A DNA stretch of 64,000 nucleotides from JANXZS01 sp963797255. GTDB taxonomy: Bacteria > Acidobacteriota > Terriglobia > Terriglobales > Acidobacteriaceae. The translations under genes were made by a program, and so were the position numbers. The notes below the pieces were generated by a model. The model saw only the letters and a list, made by a program, of their open reading frames with translations, was not told where the DNA came from and ran no database searches. Below are positions 1 through 10,130 of the stretch, piece after piece (within the stretch, counting starts at the first letter, position 1; every line of letters begins with the position of its first letter). The stretch spans positions 1 to 64,000 of the forward strand of contig CAWCOV010000041.1 in assembly GCA_963797255.1 (NCBI GenBank). The letters run 5' to 3'.

Positions 1-513
1 TGTCGGCGAAAAAGAATACAAGGTTCAGTATCTGCCGGGCGAGTCAAATACAGGCATGTTCGGGGGCAATTCCAACTGGCGCGGGCCAATCTGGATGCCA
101 GTAAATGCGCTCATATTACGCGGGCTTTTGAATCTCTATCCCTTCTACGGCGACGATTTCAAGGTTGAATGTCCGACCGGCTCGGGAAATACATGACACT
201 ATTCGAGGTCGCGAAAGAGATCGCCCGGCGCATGTCGAGCATCTTCCTGCGCGATGAGAACGGCAAGCGTCCGGTCTACGGGGGCACGACGAAGTTCCAG
301 AACGATCCTCACTGGCGGGACTACATTCTTTTCTACGAATACTTCCACGGAGATAACGGAGCCGGACTCGGCGCAAGTCATCAGACCGGATGGACCGGAA
401 TCATAGCGCGAACACTGGATGTATTCGCAAGGGTAAGTCAGGAGGACTCTCTGAATACTGCAAAGCACACGTTGGTGACTCGGATGACGAGACATCAGGT
501 CGCAGGAGAGTAG
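1..513 (+). pseudogene. GH63/MGH1-type glucosidase, C-terminal part, frameshifted
   Basis: Only the C-terminal end lies in the window. The first reading frame (from base 2) encodes WRGPIWMPVNALILRGL and YPFYGDDF, typical of the (alpha/alpha)6 barrel of glycoside hydrolase family 63 / mannosyl-oligosaccharide-glucosidase-like proteins. Near base 187 this frame runs into a stop, while a second frame continues the expected protein with KYMTLFEVAKEIARR, DPHWRDYILFYEYFHGD and HQTGWTGIIARTLD. One missing base would explain this. Family members cleave alpha-glucosidic links in oligosaccharides; substrate and location cannot be told from a tail. It is the leftmost of a run of frameshifted genes. Family assignment is from motif recall and fairly secure; whether the break is real or a sequencing error is open. 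Confidence 0.72.
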
Positions 514-786
514 GTGATTTGTTGAAAGATGATTCGCGCAGAATGACATTGGGTCGAAATGGAGATTTCATCAATGAACAGACTGCTTCGGTCCGTTAAC
601 AATAGGCCGAATAGCCATTTCAAGCTAGCTCTTCACGGGCCGGATGATAACCCGGATCGGGTTGGAAGTGTGGGTTTGCGGTTGGATATCTTCTCCAATG
701 CCTCTCCCGGTTAAGAACGGCGCGTACGGGCGCAGTGAAAGAAGGTAGATCCTTTGGCAGGTGCGCGTAGAGTGTCCGAATCGCAA

Positions 787-2390
787 ATGAATCGTCGAAG
801 CAAATCACAACCTGCCAACGGCGGATTGTCAGCCGCGGTTGGCGCTCGGTTGAAGTCGGCGAAGATTCGAACCGGGGTTCTGTGCGCTATTTTTTGTTTT
901 TCGTTTGGTGCATGGGGTCAGGCTACCGCGCCGACTAACGAGAACTCGGGATCCCAGGGGAAACCACAGGAATCCACGCCAACCAATATTGGGTTACCCG
1001 AAAGACTGAGGCGCCTGGTCGCCCCGGGGCCAAGCGCGCCCTGGCATGCCCCGGATCTCAGCGGCTACACGAGCGCGCCCAAGTCGGCCGAGCTTTCACC
1101 CATCGATCCGCAGAAGCATTACGAACTTGTTGAGCTTATCGATCTCGCCCAACGGAAGAACCCCGAAACACGCGTAGCCTGGGAGTCTGCAGTCCGTGCA
1201 GCGATTGGCGTTGGAATGGTTCAATCCGAGTACTATCCGGTGATCACTCTGGCGGCGACCGGGGGTTACCTGACCGAGGCCATTCCGACACCCTTTAATG
1301 TTTCGCCCACTGGTTTCATTCGGGCGGACTTGGCAACGGTCTTACCTGTATTGAGCCTGCGCTGGCTGCTCCTCGATTTTGGTCGCAGGGGCAATGCGAT
1401 GGACGCGGCTAAGCAGAATCTGCTCGCAGCCAACCTTGGTTTCAACCGCAAGCACCAGGAAATCATCTACAAGGTCCAACACGCATATCTTTCGCTGACC
1501 AGTATTCGCGCAAAGATTGCGGTGGCCGAGAGCGCCAACAATGCGGCCCGCGCGGTTCGTGAGTCGGCAGAGGCGCAATTGAATAACGGATTAGCGACTC
1601 TCCCCGAGGTCTCGCTCGCTCGGCAACAGGAAGCGCAGGCCGCTTTTGACCTGGAGGACGTGCTCGCGAGTGAACGCGACGCAGAGATTGCGCTGGCGGA
1701 AAGCATCGGAATTCCGCCAACAACGCCGATTCAGATCACCGAATTTCCTTCGTTGCCGCGCCGCTGCAGCACTGGAAACCTCGGTCGACAAAGTAATCGA
1801 CCAGGCGCTGGCACAGGCGGCCTGACCTGATTGCCAAGGTGGCGATCCTTCGTGCGAAGGAAGCCGATGTCCGTGAGGCTCGAGCAGACCGTCATCCGGT
1901 ACTCGCCCTCTCCTCCAACTTCAACACGATCAGCGGTGGGGTCCAAATCGTCGCAGGCAGTACGTCGACTGGGTGGTTCAGTTCCACCCAGCCAAGCGGA
2001 GGCGTGTTGCTCTCGTTTGAGTGGAACATTTTTGATGGCGGGGTCGCCCATCGAAAGATAGAGAAGGCCGAGTCTGAGCGTCGGACGGCCGAAGACGAAG
2101 TGACCATCGCCCGCGACAAGGCCATTCAGGACGTGTGGAAGGCATACACGGATGTACGGCTCGCCTTACGCAAGGTTGATGTTTCTGCGGCGCTGGTGGA
2201 CGCTTCGCAGAAGTCCTACGACGCCAGCCTTGAAGCGAATCGTCGGGGTCTCGGAACGCTCACAGATCTATTGACGGCTCGCCGCCAACTGAGCCATGCG
2301 CAGTTCGTCGAGCTCGATGCCAAACTCCAACTACTCAATGCTTCGTCAGCCCTTGCGTTTGCTACAGGAGAGGCGCAGCGCAGACCCTAG
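787..2390 (+). pseudogene. TolC-family outer membrane efflux protein, two frameshifts
   Basis: Outer membrane channel of a tripartite efflux system. The chosen ATG gives a signal peptide (hydrophobic GVLCAIFCFSFGAWGQA) after a basic stretch; an in-frame TTG 33 bases upstream is possible. The body has the long alpha-helical repeats of TolC proteins: LIDLAQRKNPETRVAWE, ALRW-type strands before RRGNAMDAAKQ, and a second repeat with VAILRAKEADVREARAD, ending LTARRQLSHAQF. Frame is lost near 1758 and again near 1825 (an extra G before CGGCCTGAC restores QRPDLIAKV), and total length is not a multiple of three. It heads an operon with a small membrane protein, HlyD and FUSC genes. As read, the gene cannot make a full channel. 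Confidence 0.85.
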
Positions 2391-2448
2391 TGAATGGAAG
2401 AAGTATTTCCATTGAAGTTTTTCAAATTAACACCTGAAGGTGAGCGCA

Positions 2449-2652
2449 ATGGGACCCCAGATTAATATCGTCGGTTCGTTCTTCCCATCCTGGATGCTGT
2501 GCGCAGCGATCGGAATTGCGACGGCCTTTGCCGGGCGTTGGCTCTTCAATCGCGCCGGAATCGATCCTTATCTCGGCCCCAGACGACTGGTCTACTCCAG
2601 TCTCGGCATTCTGGTCACCCTGGTGCTTTGGGTGGCTTTTTCCAGGAGCTAA
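2449..2652 (+). CDS. Small YtcA/DUF1656-like inner membrane protein
   Basis: About 67 residues with two predicted membrane helices: one around WMLCAAIGIATAFAGRWLF and one around SLGILVTLVLWVAF, separated by RAGIDPYLGP. This arrangement resembles YtcA / DUF1656 / AaeX-type small proteins, which sit between the TolC, HlyD and FUSC genes of aromatic-acid efflux operons; their exact role is not established. The ATG is preceded by AAGGTGA at a suitable distance; an in-frame GTG three codons upstream is an alternative. The stop is two bases before the HlyD start, so co-translation is likely. It is one of the few undamaged genes in this left-hand segment, perhaps only because it is short. Confidence 0.7.
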   Translation: MGPQINIVGSFFPSWMLCAAIGIATAFAGRWLFNRAGIDPYLGPRRLVYSSLGILVTLVLWVAFSRS

Positions 2653-2654
2653 CT

Positions 2655-3866
2655 ATGTCTGAAATTGATACTTCCATCAATCCCGGTTCCCGCCGCGTCA
2701 TCGGCCGAATGGTTGGCATCGCCATCATAGCGGCCGCAGCCATCGCGGTAGTGGTAGCTCTGCTCCAGTGGGAAATAAGGCCGCAGACGGATGATGCTTC
2801 GGTTCGTGCCAACTTCGTCGGTATCGCGCCGGAGGTGAATGGCAACATCACCGAAATACTTGTGCATGACAACCAAAAAGTTGAGGCGGGCGATCTGCTC
2901 TTCGTGATCGACCCTCGGCCCTACGAGATTGCGTTGGAACGCGCCCGGGCCAACCTGGCTCTGACCTTTAAAGAGGTCCACAGCCTGAAGAACAGCGCCG
3001 TATCTGCTGGAGCCGGGGTGTCGAAGGCTGAGGCCGATCTCAACGCCTCGGCGGCTAATGTCACAAGCCAGGAAACGGATCCCATTGTTGCCGATGCCGA
3101 GATCAAACGGTTGGAAGCGCAGTACCAGCAAGCTGACAACCACTTGAAGCGCCTTGAGCCAATGGCGTCAGGGCAGTTTGTCACCGCGGATAGCATCGAT
3201 CAAGCTCGCGCCCAGCGGGCAGTCGCCGCTGCCGCGCTCGAAGAGGCTAAGGCCAAAAAAACTGCGGCAACAGCCGGGTTGGCGTCCACTCGCGCTCAAC
3301 ATGTCTGCCATCGAAGCGGCACTGATCAAGGCCCGAAGCGACCGCTCTAGTGCCGAGGATGCCATCGGTGAATCCGACGGAATCAATGCGAGGGTGGCGG
3401 CAGCGGAAGCGGCCGTGCACTCAGCGGAATTGGATCTCAGTAACTGCCGCGTACATGCGCCATTCCCTGGCCTGGTAGTGAACATGAACATATCCAATGG
3501 TGCCTTTGCCCATGCGGGTACGCAGGTATTCACCCTGGTGGATACGCGCACATGGTACGTCGTCGCCAACTTCCGGGAAACACAGCTTCGTCGTATCGCT
3601 GTCCGGGGCGCCAACGGAACTCTATCTGCTATCGCAACCCGGAAAGCACTACCGACGGAACAGTGGTTGGACTGGGATGGGCAATTGCTCCCGATAACGG
3701 AAATGTCGGCAATGGCCTGCCAAGTGTCAACCGCTCTCTCGACTGGATCCAACTGGCAGCGCGCTTTCCGGTTCGCATCAAGGTAGAGAATCCGGACGAC
3801 TCCTTCCGCATCGGCGCCTCGGCGGTAGCGACAGTGCGCGGGAACTGGCGCGCCGGCGGCCAATGA
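2655..3866 (+). pseudogene. HlyD/EmrA-type membrane fusion protein, three frameshifts
   Basis: Periplasmic adaptor linking the inner membrane pump to the TolC channel. The N-terminus has one membrane helix (IGRMVGIAIIAAAAIAVVVALL) followed by the biotinyl-lipoyl half DDASVRANFVGIAPEV and GNITEILVHDNQKVEAGDLLF, then a coiled-coil hairpin rich in Ala, Glu and Lys, and the second lipoyl half CRVHAPFPGLVVNMNISNGAF. Frame changes near 3300, 3615 and 3650 are needed to join these to the C-terminal FPVRIKVENPDDSFRIGASAVATV. Overall length is exactly 404 codons, so the three shifts cancel. The stop overlaps the next start in an ATGA, so the operon was translationally coupled. Non-functional if the sequence is correct. 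Confidence 0.82.
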
Positions 3867-6035
3867 ATCGCAGCTCACTTCTCGACTCCCTTCGCCGCGA
3901 ACTGACTCCCACGGCGGGGAGGGGCAGCGCTACTTTGCGCCTCGTTGTGGCGTGCATGGCCGCCACCGTCCCGATTCTGCACACCACATTCCCGAGGGCG
4001 TCCTCGTCATGATGGTGATGTACATGGTCGCGCGCGAAGACACCGCGGCCACGATCATGGGATCGATCATGAGTGCGGCGGGCGTTACCATCGGCCTGGT
4101 TTTGGCCCTCTTCGCCTGGGAAATTTCACTGGACATCCCGTGGCTGCGTCTCTGTTTCCTGATTGCCTTCATCTTTGGGAGCCAGTATCTCCAGCGCGTT
4201 CTTAGGATCGGTGCGCTGGGCGCCGCCATCGGCATTCCGGCGGCCATGGTCATGATCTTTCCTGATACGTTTCCGCCGAATCCGGAAATCATGGTCGAGA
4301 TGGTTCTGTGGATCTGGTGGTCCGTCGTACTCGGACTCGCCATTAACGCCGGCGTGCAGATCCTCCTTTCTCCCGGAGATCCGGTCACGCTGCTCAGACG
4401 AGCGATAGACACAAGGCTCCTGGTCGTTGAGCAGGCTCTTCGGCACATGGCAGGGAACCCGCCATCAGAGCCGCCGACGGAGTCCTTGAATGCTCTCGCT
4501 ATCGAGGGTATGTCCCGGCCGCTTTCGCTGCTGAAGAGCGCCACGATATTTCAACCATGGGCGCGTGAGCGTCGTGACAAGCTGGCGGCGATTGTCACAC
4601 TGACAGATCGGCTGGTGACGGCTACAGTGTCACTCGAGGCGCTCGCACCATTCTCTAGCGAAGGGATGAGCCGTGAGCGACTTTTGAACGTAGCAGACAG
4701 CTGTGAGCGGACGCGGCTGGCATTCAAGGAGATGCGGTTTCCGTCGCCCAGTAAGTGGCCGGAACTGGCGGCCGGCGAAACGTCGGACACGCCGTCTCCC
4801 TTGGCCGACATGGAAAGCACGCTCGACCAGATCGCGCTTGCCGTGCCTGATGGCAAGGTTTCCTCCGCTGAATCCGCTGCGGTCTCCTCTGAAAAGCCGG
4901 GCCTCTTTCTGCCGGACGCTTTTACCAATCCCGATTACCTCCATTTCGCGATCAAGAGCTCACTGGCAGCGCTGATCTGTTACGTATGCTTCATCGGCTT
5001 CAACTATCCGGGCATCTCCACCTCCTTGCTTACCTGCCTTGTGGTGTCGCTATCAACCATCGGCGCCAGCAACCAGAAAGGAATACTCCGCTTTGGCGGC
5101 GCCGTCGTCGGCGGGTTGATAGGCATGTTCGCGCTGATTTATCTGTTTCCCAATGTGGAGACCTTCAGCGGCTTTTTGCTGATCTTTGGTGCCGGTACAG
5201 CGGTCGCTGGGTGGCTGAACTTCGGCAGCCCCCGCATCTCCTACGCAGGGAACCAACTCGGCCTCGCCTTTTACATCGCTGCCCTGCATTTTGGTCCGTC
5301 CCTCAATCTCACCGCCATCCGCGATCGCATGGTCGGCATCGCCTTCGGTCTCATCGTGTTCGGTATTGTCGAACATCTGCTGTGGCCCGTCGCGCAGCAA
5401 AGACGCTGCACACCCGCGTTGCCGAGTTAATGCATATGCTGGCGAACTAGCCCGCACGGAAGCTAGCAGTGAGGCGCACTCAATGACCACGAAGGATGGG
5501 AATCTTGGCGTCGACAAATCTCGATCAAGGTCGAAGAGATCCAAAGCCTCATCGAATCGTCCAAGTTCGAGTCGAATACGTTCAACATAAGTGAGATCCA
5601 GAAGCATATTGGTGACGCCCAGATAGTCTTCACATTGTTGATCGCGCTTATTCGCCAGAGGCAGCATGTCACGCAGCCGGATTGGCTCCGACGGCCGCGA
5701 GCAAGGTAGATAACGCCATAGCAACAGCCTTACTGGCCTTGGAGACTCACGTGATCAGCTGGTCCCGACCAGCGTTACCGAATCTCGAAGATGCGGTAGA
5801 TATCTTTGAACGTTCCGACGCTGGCACGGATTCGCTTTATGAAACAGCCGCCGATCCTCGCCTGGCCGAGCGGCTTGCCATTTATCGCGCTCTTGTCGCT
5901 GCTATAAAACGGCTCTCCGCCGCAATGAATTTTGACGATCAATGGATCGGGCAACACGTCACAGTAGTAAATGAGCAGGCGGCGAACCCTAACCTGGCGT
6001 ACCAAAGCATCGTGGACAGCCTAGCTGTCCATTAA
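3863..6035 (+). pseudogene. FUSC-family (AaeB-like) inner membrane transporter, about five frameshifts
   Basis: FUSC proteins are two-block membrane transporters, often for aromatic acids, that work with HlyD and TolC partners. The N-terminus LRRELTPTAGRGSATLRLV is typical, and after a frame change near 3985 it continues HIPEGVLVMMVMYMVARED, then two clusters of hydrophobic helices with a soluble stretch between them (roughly residues 160-340). Further shifts near 5400, 5447, 5515 and 5688 are required to connect VEHLLWP, HTRVAELMHML, ARTEASSEAHSMTT, VEEIQSLIESSKF and TAASKVDNAIATALLALETH, ending SIVDSLAVH. The whole would be about 724 residues, normal for the family. This density of breaks in one gene is the highest in the window. 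Confidence 0.8.
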
Positions 6036-6051
6036 GGAGGAGAGGGAGATC

Positions 6052-6730
6052 GTGGCCCATTCTCATCACACAGCGCTAAAGTTTGTACGGAATTACCTGG
6101 ACGTGGCGAGCCGATTGGAAGAAACAATTGCTGCCTTGGTCATGGTGCTTGGGTTCACACTCATCGCAGGATTTACTGCGGCCTCGGAAAAAGAGGGAGT
6201 GCGCACCTTATTGCTTGGCGCGCTCGGATGTAACACGGCTTGGGGAATTATTGACGGTACCTTGTTCGCGTGGGGCAACTTAACCGATCGTCGGCTACAG
6301 CTGCGCTTTCTTACCAACCTGAGGAACGCGCCAAGTGAAAACGAGGTCTTCTCGGCAATTGGCGACCGACTTAACCCACTGCTAAAACCGGGGACGATAT
6401 AAAGAGCGCACTCGACTTTGTAAGGCAATTTTGCCGGTAGTAATGCGCGTCCAACTGCCTGATCCGAATCTGACCAAGGATGATTTCAGTGGGATGCTTG
6501 CCATTTTTATGATCGATGTCGCGGTGGTGATTCCTGCGGCGATACCGTTTCTGTTCTTTCCGGAGCCGCGGACCGCTCTTCGCGTTTCAAATGTTGCTCT
6601 GATCCTATTGCTGTTCGTCACGGGGCTGCTGTGGGGGAGACGCACCGGCTTCAATGGTTATCTTGCGGGATGCTGCGCAATGCTGCTTGGTTTGGCGCTC
6701 GTCGGCGTGGCCATCGCCCTGGGCGGATAG
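6052..6730 (+). pseudogene. VIT/Ccc1-like membrane protein, two frameshifts
   Basis: The reading starts at a GTG after a strong AGGAGGAGAGGGAG ribosome site, 16 bases behind the FUSC stop. It has helices around AALVMVLGFTLIAGFTA and the motif LLLGALGCNTAWGIIDG, resembling membrane proteins related to the VIT1/Ccc1 metal transporter family, though true metal-binding residues of VIT1 were not identified. Frame must change near 6393 and near 6430 to link to MRVQLPDPNLTKDDF and three further helices (AIFMIDVAVVIPAAIPFLFF, LILLLFVTGLLWG, LLGLALVGVAIALGG). It probably belonged to the efflux operon. Function is unassigned; the VIT resemblance is moderate. Confidence 0.6.
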
Positions 6731-6740
6731 GATTTCGAAA

Positions 6741-7434
6741 TGCATCGTTACCGAGAGATTCTTTGGACCGACAGTACGGAATAAAGTTGCTCGACAATTC
6801 GGAGCGATCGCAGTCACGGTTTTCTTTGTAGCCTCGGCGTTGGCCCAGGTATCGACAGGCAGTGCGTCAGGAACGTCGGCTGATTCCTCTACGAACAAGT
6901 GGGCTTATAACCTCACAATCGATGGTTATATCGTCCCCGACGATCAATCCTTTGTGGACCCCGTATTCATGGCCGATCGCAACTGGCTGCATCTCGAAGC
7001 TCGGTACAACTACGAGAACCTGAGGACGAGCTCCTTGTGGTGGGTTACAACCGAGCGCCGGCAAGAATGTTGAACTCAACATTACACCGATGATTGGCGG
7101 CGTCTTCGGAAGAACGAACGGGATTGCTCCAGGCCTAGAGGCTTCGCTGAGCTATAAAAAGTTCGATCTTTCGATCTCGAACGAATATGTCTTCGATACC
7201 ACCGATCAATCCGAGAGTTTCTACTACAGTTGGCCACAACTCACTTACTCGCCGGTGGACTGGCTTCGAGTGGGAGCTGTTGCGCAACATTCCAAGACCT
7301 ACCATACGGCGGTCGACATACAACGCGGATTCCTTGTCGGCGTGTCTCACAAGAAGTGGGAGTTTACGACCTACGTTTTCAATCCCGGGTTTACAGATCC
7401 GACTGTGGTTTTGGAAGGCGGTATCAGCTTCTGA
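6741..7434 (+). pseudogene. Outer-membrane beta-barrel-like protein, frameshifted
   Basis: A signal-peptide-like stretch (FGAIAVTVFFVASALAQ) precedes a sequence of alternating aromatic and polar strands: KWAYNLTIDGYIVP, WLHLEARYNYENL, then after at least one frame change near 7040-7055, VELNITPMIGGVFG, ASLSYKKFDLSISNEYVF, WLRVGAVAQHSKTYH and WEFTTYVFNPGF, ending in GISF. The final Phe and strand pattern fit an outer-membrane barrel. I do not recognise a named family. No secure start exists in the signal-peptide frame; the ATG given is in another frame and would need one more shift. It closes the plus-strand gene group of the left segment. Confidence 0.55.
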
Positions 7435-7848
7435 GGCAACTGGCAGTTGGTCACATCTGCATAACCGCTTCGGACTGAATATGACGCAGACGTTTCGGTG
7501 ACAAGATGACACCCGATGTACCAATCAAGGAGCAGGAGAGATGAGCAGACTGCCAACCATAACATGGTAGCTTTAGTCTCGACCGATTGATGGAAAGCGA
7601 TGACTGCACCATCTAAAGGCACCAACTGACGGTAACTGGGTCATACCTTAGTTGCCGGTACAAAAGGACCGCAGACCAGATATCTAGTCGGGGGTCCGTT
7701 GTCTTCACGGGATCACTTCCTCTACTCGCCCGATCGGGACAGTGGGGAGAAGATCTCGACTCTGGCTATCCGGCCATCCACCAGATGCCGAAAATCCGAG
7801 CACTTGCCCGAGACTCGGTCCAGATTCCTACGTATTTCCAAGAGCGTT
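7435..7848. other. Gap without a supported gene
   Basis: About 410 bases between the barrel-like gene and the convergent integrase. Several short open frames exist on the plus strand but none has a credible ribosome site, domain or codon pattern. No direct copy of the tmRNA end and no insertion-sequence ends were seen here. Confidence 0.6.
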
Positions 7849-9058
7849 CTATTTCGAGTACACCAGCGTCGGGAGCGTGCCAGCTGAACGCCGAGCGCGC
7901 ATTGTCTTCACCGATTTTCCTGGGGCGTCAAGAATCTGCCAAGCGTTTCGAACACTGGCTGCCAGCTGATCCTGTCTCGCTTTCACCCACGGCGAATAGT
8001 GCTTCTCTGTGATCTTCACGCTCTTGTGCCCGAGCAGAATTGAGACCTGGTCAATCGGAACACCGGCGAGAAGCATCTCAACCGCGAATGTATCCCGGAA
8101 CATGTGAGGGAAGCAGCGCTTTGCAGAGCCATCCGGTTTTTCCAGACCGGCTAGTGTGAACAGCCTTCGAAAACTACGCTGCCAGTCTGCGACCGCTGAC
8201 TTTGGATGACCGTTTCCGCTCCAGAAGAAATAGCGCAAGTTCGGCTTCGGTCCTTGAGGGATTTCGCGCAGAGCGTCTGCGACTTGCGGAGGCAATGGGA
8301 CGTAGACAGGCGTCCCGGTCTTCGCCTGGTACAGCATGAGGTTGTCCCCGATCATACGGGTACGTTCGAGCGTGAGGGCATCGCGAATACGAAGCCCACT
8401 CCATCTCATCAGCAGTATCAGTGTGCGCAGTCGCGTGCTGTTTGCGTTGCCAATCTCTCCGCGATTTTCGCGATAGAGGTACGTGGCATCGATGATCCTG
8501 TCGAATTCCTCACGCGTGAAATAATCGGTTGGTGCTTGCGTCACGCTGATTCGGCCGAGTTAACGGTGGGGTTCTGCGTGATCCAACCTGAACGAATGCA
8601 AAACCAGAAGAAGCCGGTCAGCCTCTCCTGCTTCTTCTTTTTGGAAAGAGCGCCATCTTTCCACGACGCTCTGAAAGCCTGCACAGCGCGAAGGTCCAAC
8701 TCCCGCAGTAGGACATATCCTTCTGCCTTGCCCAGGTGAGCAACTGTTTGCGGAAGATGATTTCCAGTTTGTAGAGAGTGGCCTCGCCTAGTTCCCGTGC
8801 CTTCGCATCTGCGAGATATTCTTCGACGGCCTGCACAACAGAGACGGGTTCATCTTTAGGCTTCGGATCGGGATTCTGTGACTCGTCAATCTCTTTGTTG
8901 ATCCGAGTGGCTTTCTCCCAGCTCTTCGTTTTCAGGCTGCGCCGCACGTACTTACCATCAACGGTTCCCTCCGCCCACATAGGGCAGGTGCAGCGTTTCC
9001 AGTAGCGGTCGGATTGCTTCGGACAGGCGGGATTGTGGCGCCGGTAAAGCGTGAGCAT
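7849..9058 (-). pseudogene. Tyrosine recombinase/integrase, two frameshifts
   Basis: Site-specific recombinase of the phage/island type. The N-terminal frame begins MLTLYRRHNPACP with a Cys-rich patch (KRCTCPMWAEG) and a SAM-like core-binding domain (VVQAVEEYLADAKAREL). Near 8712 the frame shifts to one reading LRELDLRAVQAFR and GFFWFCIRSGWITQNP, and near 8548 to the catalytic domain. That domain keeps the first Arg (SGLRIRDALTL), the HMFRDTF box (His-x-x-Arg), the LLGHKSV His and the Tyr of HYSPW. Length is 1210 bases, not a multiple of three. It reads away from the 3' end of ssrA, the usual layout for elements inserted in tmRNA genes. As read it is broken, so the element should be immobile on its own. 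Confidence 0.85.
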
Positions 9059-9134
9059 GCCTAAACTATCGTACAGTTATCGTACAGTTTGCAAGCTCGA
9101 AAATCTAAACCATTGATAATAAATCAGTTAAGTA

Positions 9135-9485
9135 TGGTGGAGGCGGCGGGAGTCGAACCCGCGTCCGAAATCGATGACAGTACAGAGACTCCATGCTCAG
9201 TCACGTTCCTACGACTTCGGTTTACGCGCTCAGAACGGACAAAATACGCGTAACCCTAGCCCGTGCATCTCATTCTCTCGGCCCGGACGTAGCTTCAAGA
9301 ACCAGTCTGCTGTGCGACGTTCTTTCGCGGCCCACAGACAAAGCCACGGAGAACGGCAACTTAACTAATTAAGCTGCGTATGCCAGTTGATTATCGGCAA
9401 TTATCATTTTGCAAGCGATTACGGGTGCCCGCACCCCGGCATGCCTCTTTACCGCAAGCGATCCCGTCGAAACCGTGACGCCCCC
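9135..9485 (-). ncRNA. ssrA: Transfer-messenger RNA (tmRNA)
   Basis: The 3' end is an alanine-tRNA-like T arm and acceptor (GTTCGACTCCCGCCGCCTCC) with encoded CCA. The 5' end GGGGGCG pairs with the acceptor strand CGCCTCC, and is followed by the conserved GTCACGGTTTCGACGGGAT. The tag frame ends CTGGCATACGCAGCTTAA (LAYAA-stop); taking GCC as resume codon the tag reads ADNQLAYAA. The resume codon is inferred, not proven. tmRNA with SmpB rescues stalled ribosomes and tags the truncated product for proteolysis. The 3' end abuts the integrase-bearing segment, and the gene itself looks intact. Confidence 0.95.
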
Positions 9486-9582
9486 ATCTGGTGAAAGGAG
9501 CATTGCGATGTGTCGATCGCGATGCTTTACTACAACCTCATTCTAGCGCTTATTTAGAGCGAACGTTGAATGCTGCTCTGAC

Positions 9583-10017
9583 TCACAAAGAATCCAGATT
9601 GATTGACTCGTACTGCTTTTGCTCAATGGCATCGCGAATTTGTTTCGGAGTCTTGCCCAGCTTTGTTTGCTGGTACGCGTAAACAGCTTCCTTCGCACAC
9701 GTTGAGCACTCGGCACCATGCGTATTCTCAAAGCAGCTGTGCAGACTGTTATGGCCAAGCGCTCGGTCGCAATGGCAATAGCAGGGCAGTTGGTGGAGGA
9801 CAGCCGGAACCTTCGCAGCCATCTGATACACCTGTGTCTGCCAGGCGTAACGGAATGAAGGACCCTTCAGTTGATTCCCGGAAAGAATAGGCGGAAGCTT
9901 CTCTTTGGGCGGCTGCGCATTATAGGCAGGAATATCTTCGCCTGGATTGGACCATTGGGCAAATGCGCCGATAGTTGCTAATCCAAGAACGAGACTGGAG
10001 AGAATCCTCTTCATCAT
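9583..10017 (-). CDS. Exported PCYCGC-motif protein
   Basis: A 144-residue protein with an N-terminal signal peptide (MMKRILSSLVLGLATIGAFAQ). The core holds PCYCHCDRALGHNSLHSC followed by HGAECSTCAKEA and a helical tail. This matches the PCYCGC-motif family of exported or lipid-anchored proteins of unknown function; the clustered Cys and His could bind metal, but that is inference. The start ATG is chosen because AGAAGG lies just upstream; a longer reading begins seven codons earlier. A TAGAAT hexamer about 40 bases upstream may be its own -10 element. It stands alone between ssrA and a candidate small RNA. Confidence 0.75.
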   Translation of the reverse strand: MMKRILSSLVLGLATIGAFAQWSNPGEDIPAYNAQPPKEKLPPILSGNQLKGPSFRYAWQTQVYQMAAKVPAVLHQLPCYCHCDRALGHNSLHSCFENTHGAECSTCAKEAVYAYQQTKLGKTPKQIRDAIEQKQYESINLDSL

Positions 10018-10093
10018 TTGACCTTCTTTTCCGAACAAACCTTAATGCTTATTGCGTTATTCTAGCCCAACCCGCAGAAGAAAGAATTGGGGC

Positions 10094-10130
10094 AAAAAAA
10101 TGCGGCACGAACGTTGTATTGTTCGTGCCG
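10094..10130 (-). terminator. Rho-independent terminator hairpin
   Basis: A perfect ten-base inverted repeat (CGGCACGAAC / GTTCGTGCCG, eight-base loop) is followed on the minus strand by CA and then a run of seven T. No minus-strand gene ends here, so it must terminate a non-coding transcript or act as an attenuator ahead of the downstream gene. Confidence 0.7.

Noticed and set aside
7435..7848. Remnant gene between barrel-like gene and integrase
   Set aside because: Three overlapping short frames exist but none has coherent protein character.
1..9134. Direct repeat of the tmRNA end as the far attachment site
   Set aside because: I scanned for copies of GGCGGGAGTCGAACCCG and of the complement and saw none; the element probably extends left of the window.
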